NCBI GenBank assembly: GCA_026706345.1
Contig: JAPOYX010000023.1
Location: forward strand, 76,975 to 140,974
Length of the DNA: 64,000 nucleotides
Source of the DNA: Gemmatimonadota bacterium
GTDB taxonomy: Bacteria; JAAXHH01
Direction of reading: 5' to 3'
Translations under genes and position numbers: made by a program
The notes under the pieces: model-generated
Seen by the model: the letters and a program-made list of their open reading frames with translations, nothing else
Told to the model about the DNA's origin: nothing
Database searches by the model: none
Shown: in pieces, positions 61,475 to 64,000 of the stretch
How the letters are laid out: each line of letters starts with the position of its first letter
Position numbering within the stretch: position 1 is the first letter of the stretch

Positions 61475-62554
61475 ATGAGTGCGGTGAACGAAAACCACCA
61501 GAGCGTCGGCCTTCCTCCGGGTATCGTGCGCCTGAGCCGGAACGAAAACCCCCTCGGGCCATCTCCCGGCGTCATCGAAGCGGTGAAATCGCGCAGCAAC
61601 CAGATCAACCGCTATGAAGACCCCGACCATATCGACCTCTTTCGCAAGCTGGCCAGGCTTCACGGCGTGCCGCACGATGAGAAACTATCGCTGCCCGGCC
61701 TGGATTCGGAAGATGCCTGGATCCGCGTAGGCGACGGCGCCGAACACCTGATGCACGCCATCGCGCGGGCCTTCCTCTCGGCGGGCGACGAGGTGATCGA
61801 GCCTCATCCCGCCTTCGGACTGATGATCCGGTACGGGGAGGATATCGGAGCCCGGTCCGTGCGGACCACCCTGACGCCGCAGTACGTGTACGACCTGGAC
61901 GCCATGGCCGCTGCCGTCAACGAACGGACCCGCATGGCCGTCATCACCAACCCGAACAATCCGACGGGCACCGTCGTCACCCACGACGCGCTGTCGCGCT
62001 TCGTCGAAGATCTGCCCGACCGCGTGATCGTCCTGGTGGACGAAGCCTACATCGACTTGGTGGAAGACGGCACGTGCTCCGACAGCAGCGCCTTGGTCAG
62101 AAAACACGAGAACGTCCTCCTGGTCCGCACCTTCTCGAAGGGCTACGGACTGGCGGGCTTCAGGCTGGGCTATGCCGTGGGCCAGCCCCACATGATGGCG
62201 CGCGTCCGCCAGTTTCACGGGGGATCGCCCAGCGCCCTGGTGCTGACCGCCGCCTGCGCGGCCCTCGACGATCCGGATCACGTGATCTGTTCCAGGGAGG
62301 CCGCGAGCGCGTCCAAGGCGATCTACTACGAGACGTGCGAAGCGCTCGGACTGGCGTACGTCCGCAGCGAGGCGGCCTTCGTCCTGATCGAAGTCGGCGA
62401 CGCGAATGCGGTGACGCAGGCACTGGCCGAACGGCGCATTATCGTCATCAACGCCGAAGCTTCCTGGGGCATACCGGGCATGATCCGGGTCTCTTACGGC
62501 AACGAGACGGAAAGCCGGATCTTCACCGGGGCTCTGCGGGATATCCTTGGCTGA
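61475..62554 (+). CDS. HisC-like class I/II aminotransferase
   Basis: 359 aa. Fold-type I PLP enzyme near histidinol-phosphate aminotransferase: RLSRNENPLGPSPGVIEAV, ITNPNNPTGTVV, LVDEAYIDLVED and the cofactor Lys in RTFSKGYGLAGFRLGY. ATG 61475 lies 16 bp after the transporter stop; a GTG 12 bp earlier is possible. HisC activity would fit nearby hisB, but other amino-acid or amino-phosphonate substrates are equally possible. Confidence 0.87.
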   Translation: MSAVNENHQSVGLPPGIVRLSRNENPLGPSPGVIEAVKSRSNQINRYEDPDHIDLFRKLARLHGVPHDEKLSLPGLDSEDAWIRVGDGAEHLMHAIARAFLSAGDEVIEPHPAFGLMIRYGEDIGARSVRTTLTPQYVYDLDAMAAAVNERTRMAVITNPNNPTGTVVTHDALSRFVEDLPDRVIVLVDEAYIDLVEDGTCSDSSALVRKHENVLLVRTFSKGYGLAGFRLGYAVGQPHMMARVRQFHGGSPSALVLTAACAALDDPDHVICSREAASASKAIYYETCEALGLAYVRSEAAFVLIEVGDANAVTQALAERRIIVINAEASWGIPGMIRVSYGNETESRIFTGALRDILG

Positions 62555-62636
62555 AGTCCCCGGCATCACGCATGTGATGATCCCGGTCGCGTAACCCGCC
62601 ATTATCCCAACCTGAATTCGTTCAGAAAGGCGCGCG

Positions 62637-64000
62637 ATGCCCGTATCCGAACTGTGCTTCACCCCGGCGACCGATCTCGTCCGCATGATCCGCCGCAAGG
62701 ACGTTTCCGCGACGGAAGTCATGGAGGCCCACCTGGTCCAGGTCGACCGGGTGAATCCCGCCGTGAACGCCATCGTCACCTATCATCCCGAGCAGGCGCT
62801 GGATGGTGCCCGGAAAGCGGACGAAGCCATCGCGCGAAACGAAGCGCGGGGACACCTCTTCGGCCTGCCCATCGCCCACAAGGATCTGGTACTGACCAGG
62901 GGCGTGCGGACTACTTATGGTTCGCCGATCTTCCGCGATTTCGTCCCGGGCCAGGACGAACTGATCGTGGAGCGGCTGAAGCAAGCCGGGGCGATCTCCT
63001 TCGGCAAGACGAACGTGCCGGAATTCGGCGCGGGTTCCCAGACCTTCAACCCGGTCTTCGGCGCGACGCTCAATCCATACGACACGTCCCGGACCTGCGG
63101 GGGCAGCAGCGGAGGCGCCGCCGTGGCGCTGGCCTGCGGCATGCTGCCCATCGCCGACGGAAGCGACATGGGCGGCTCGCTGCGCAACCCGGCCAACTTC
63201 TGCAACGTGGTGGGGCTGCGGTCCGCGCCGGGCCGCGTGCCGCGATGGCCGTCCGTCAACGCCTGGGGAAAGTTGAGCGTCCAGGGCCCCATGGCCCGGA
63301 CGGTCGCGGACGCCGCCCTCATGCTCAGCGCCATCGCGGGTCCCGATCCCCGTGCGCCGCTTGCCATTCGGGAGCCGGGACAGCCCTTCGCAATGCCGCT
63401 GGAACGCGACTTCAAGGGAATGACGGCAGCCTGGAGCATGGACTTCGGCGGGCTGCCCGTGGATCCCGAGGTCACCTCGGCCATCGAGGCCAAGCGCGGA
63501 GTATTCGAGGATCTGGGCATGACCGTCAGGCCGGGCCAGCCCGATTTCGCCGAAGCCGACGAGGTATTCAAGACGCTGCGGGCGTGGAGCTTCATCCAGG
63601 GTTACGGCGATCTCCTCGAGAAACACCGCGGCCAGATCAAGGATACGGTCATCTGGAACCTCGAAGCCGGATTCGCCCTTACGGGGTCGCAGATCGCCCG
63701 CGCAGAGGTGGACCGGACCACCCTGTACCACCGGGTCCGCCGGTTCATGGAGCGCCACGAATTCATGGTTTTTCCCGTCAGCCAGGTCCCGCCCTTCGAC
63801 GTGAATACGCCTTACCCCACGGAAATAGACGGCGTGCAGATGGAGACCTATATCGACTGGATGAGGTCGTGCTACTACGTCACCGTCACGGGACTGCCCG
63901 CCATTTCCGTGCCTTGCGGATTCACTTCCTCGGGCCTGCCCGTGGGGCTGAGGGAGATCGTCGGATCCGGCACGCTGTTTACCGGTATGGAATTCCTGCT
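62637..64000 (+). CDS. Amidase signature family protein (3' end beyond window)
   Basis: At least 454 aa; open at the window end. GAAAGGCG precedes ATG 62637. Amidase signature: catalytic Lys82 in LPIAHKDLVL, the Gly/Ser-rich loop TCGGSSGGAAVAL (cis-Ser 157) and nucleophile Ser181 in SDMGGSLRNPANFC. The Ser-cisSer-Lys triad is intact. GatA is unlikely because no gatB/C neighbours are seen and the sequence resembles stand-alone amidases; substrate unknown. Confidence 0.92.
   Translation, partial: MPVSELCFTPATDLVRMIRRKDVSATEVMEAHLVQVDRVNPAVNAIVTYHPEQALDGARKADEAIARNEARGHLFGLPIAHKDLVLTRGVRTTYGSPIFRDFVPGQDELIVERLKQAGAISFGKTNVPEFGAGSQTFNPVFGATLNPYDTSRTCGGSSGGAAVALACGMLPIADGSDMGGSLRNPANFCNVVGLRSAPGRVPRWPSVNAWGKLSVQGPMARTVADAALMLSAIAGPDPRAPLAIREPGQPFAMPLERDFKGMTAAWSMDFGGLPVDPEVTSAIEAKRGVFEDLGMTVRPGQPDFAEADEVFKTLRAWSFIQGYGDLLEKHRGQIKDTVIWNLEAGFALTGSQIARAEVDRTTLYHRVRRFMERHEFMVFPVSQVPPFDVNTPYPTEIDGVQMETYIDWMRSCYYVTVTGLPAISVPCGFTSSGLPVGLREIVGSGTLFTGMEFL

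Noticed and set aside
1..64000. CRISPR array, rRNA genes or insertion sequences
   Set aside because: No regularly spaced repeats, rRNA sequence or transposase motifs were seen.

Overview
The window looks like a chromosomal piece from a GC-rich, diderm, uncultured-type bacterium. Diderm features are a TonB-dependent receptor, Lnt, a periplasmic solute-binding protein and several predicted lipoproteins. A COX24/AURKAIP1-type mini-protein, plant-like LRR lipoprotein, and many phytanoyl-CoA dioxygenase, enolase-superfamily and DegT genes point to the FCB/Latescibacterota-like range. That placement is inference from gene content only. Recognisable promoters follow TTGACA-N17-TAxxxT (tRNA-Ala, sppA, hisB, dcm).

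Layout. 1-13.9 kb is ordinary chromosome: a peptide-binding protein, the sppA/HU/COX24-like group, a LysM protein with a degenerate lytic transglycosylase domain, tRNA-Ala(GGC), a phosphatase/ADP-ribosylglycohydrolase fusion, then a co-directional run of three different PLP enzymes, a creatininase, a lipoprotein and a PhyH dioxygenase. 13.9-31.4 kb is a defence and toxin-antitoxin block: an AbiEi/DUF6088-like regulator with a split HipA (kinase and N-subdomain as separate genes), a DUF433 antitoxin, a type I restriction-modification operon (half S subunit, HsdM, HsdS, HsdR, YgjP-like peptidase) that carries a 1519-aa nuclease-plus-STAND-like ATPase between hsdS and hsdR, a lone VapB, duplicated coiled-coil membrane proteins, and an AbrB-Doc pair. 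hsdR is frameshifted.

31.4-36.0 kb returns to metabolic genes (two PhyH dioxygenases around a mandelate-racemase-type enzyme) and an LRR lipoprotein. 36.0-48.5 kb is a second accessory block: a chimeric pseudogene remnant, a Hanks-type kinase, an orphan Phd antitoxin, a Dcm - MORC-like GHKL ATPase - Vsr module, a type IIG-like restriction-methylase, then an FAH-family enzyme and a DUF6338 membrane protein with a small Pro/Ser/Thr-rich partner. 48.5-64 kb is chromosomal again: TonB receptor, mannonate dehydratase, xerD, lnt, an oxidoreductase, an ICMT-like methyltransferase, hisB, a D-threonine-aldolase-like enzyme, a sodium symporter, a HisC-like aminotransferase and an amidase cut by the window end.

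The accessory blocks are visibly AT-richer in parts (14-16.7, 19.6-25.0, 36.0-38.4, 40.8-43.2, 47.4-48.5 kb) than the core, as expected for acquired DNA. The best candidates for something new are the nuclease/STAND protein embedded in the type I operon and the three-gene AbiEi-like/HipT/HipS unit with its palindromic upstream sites.
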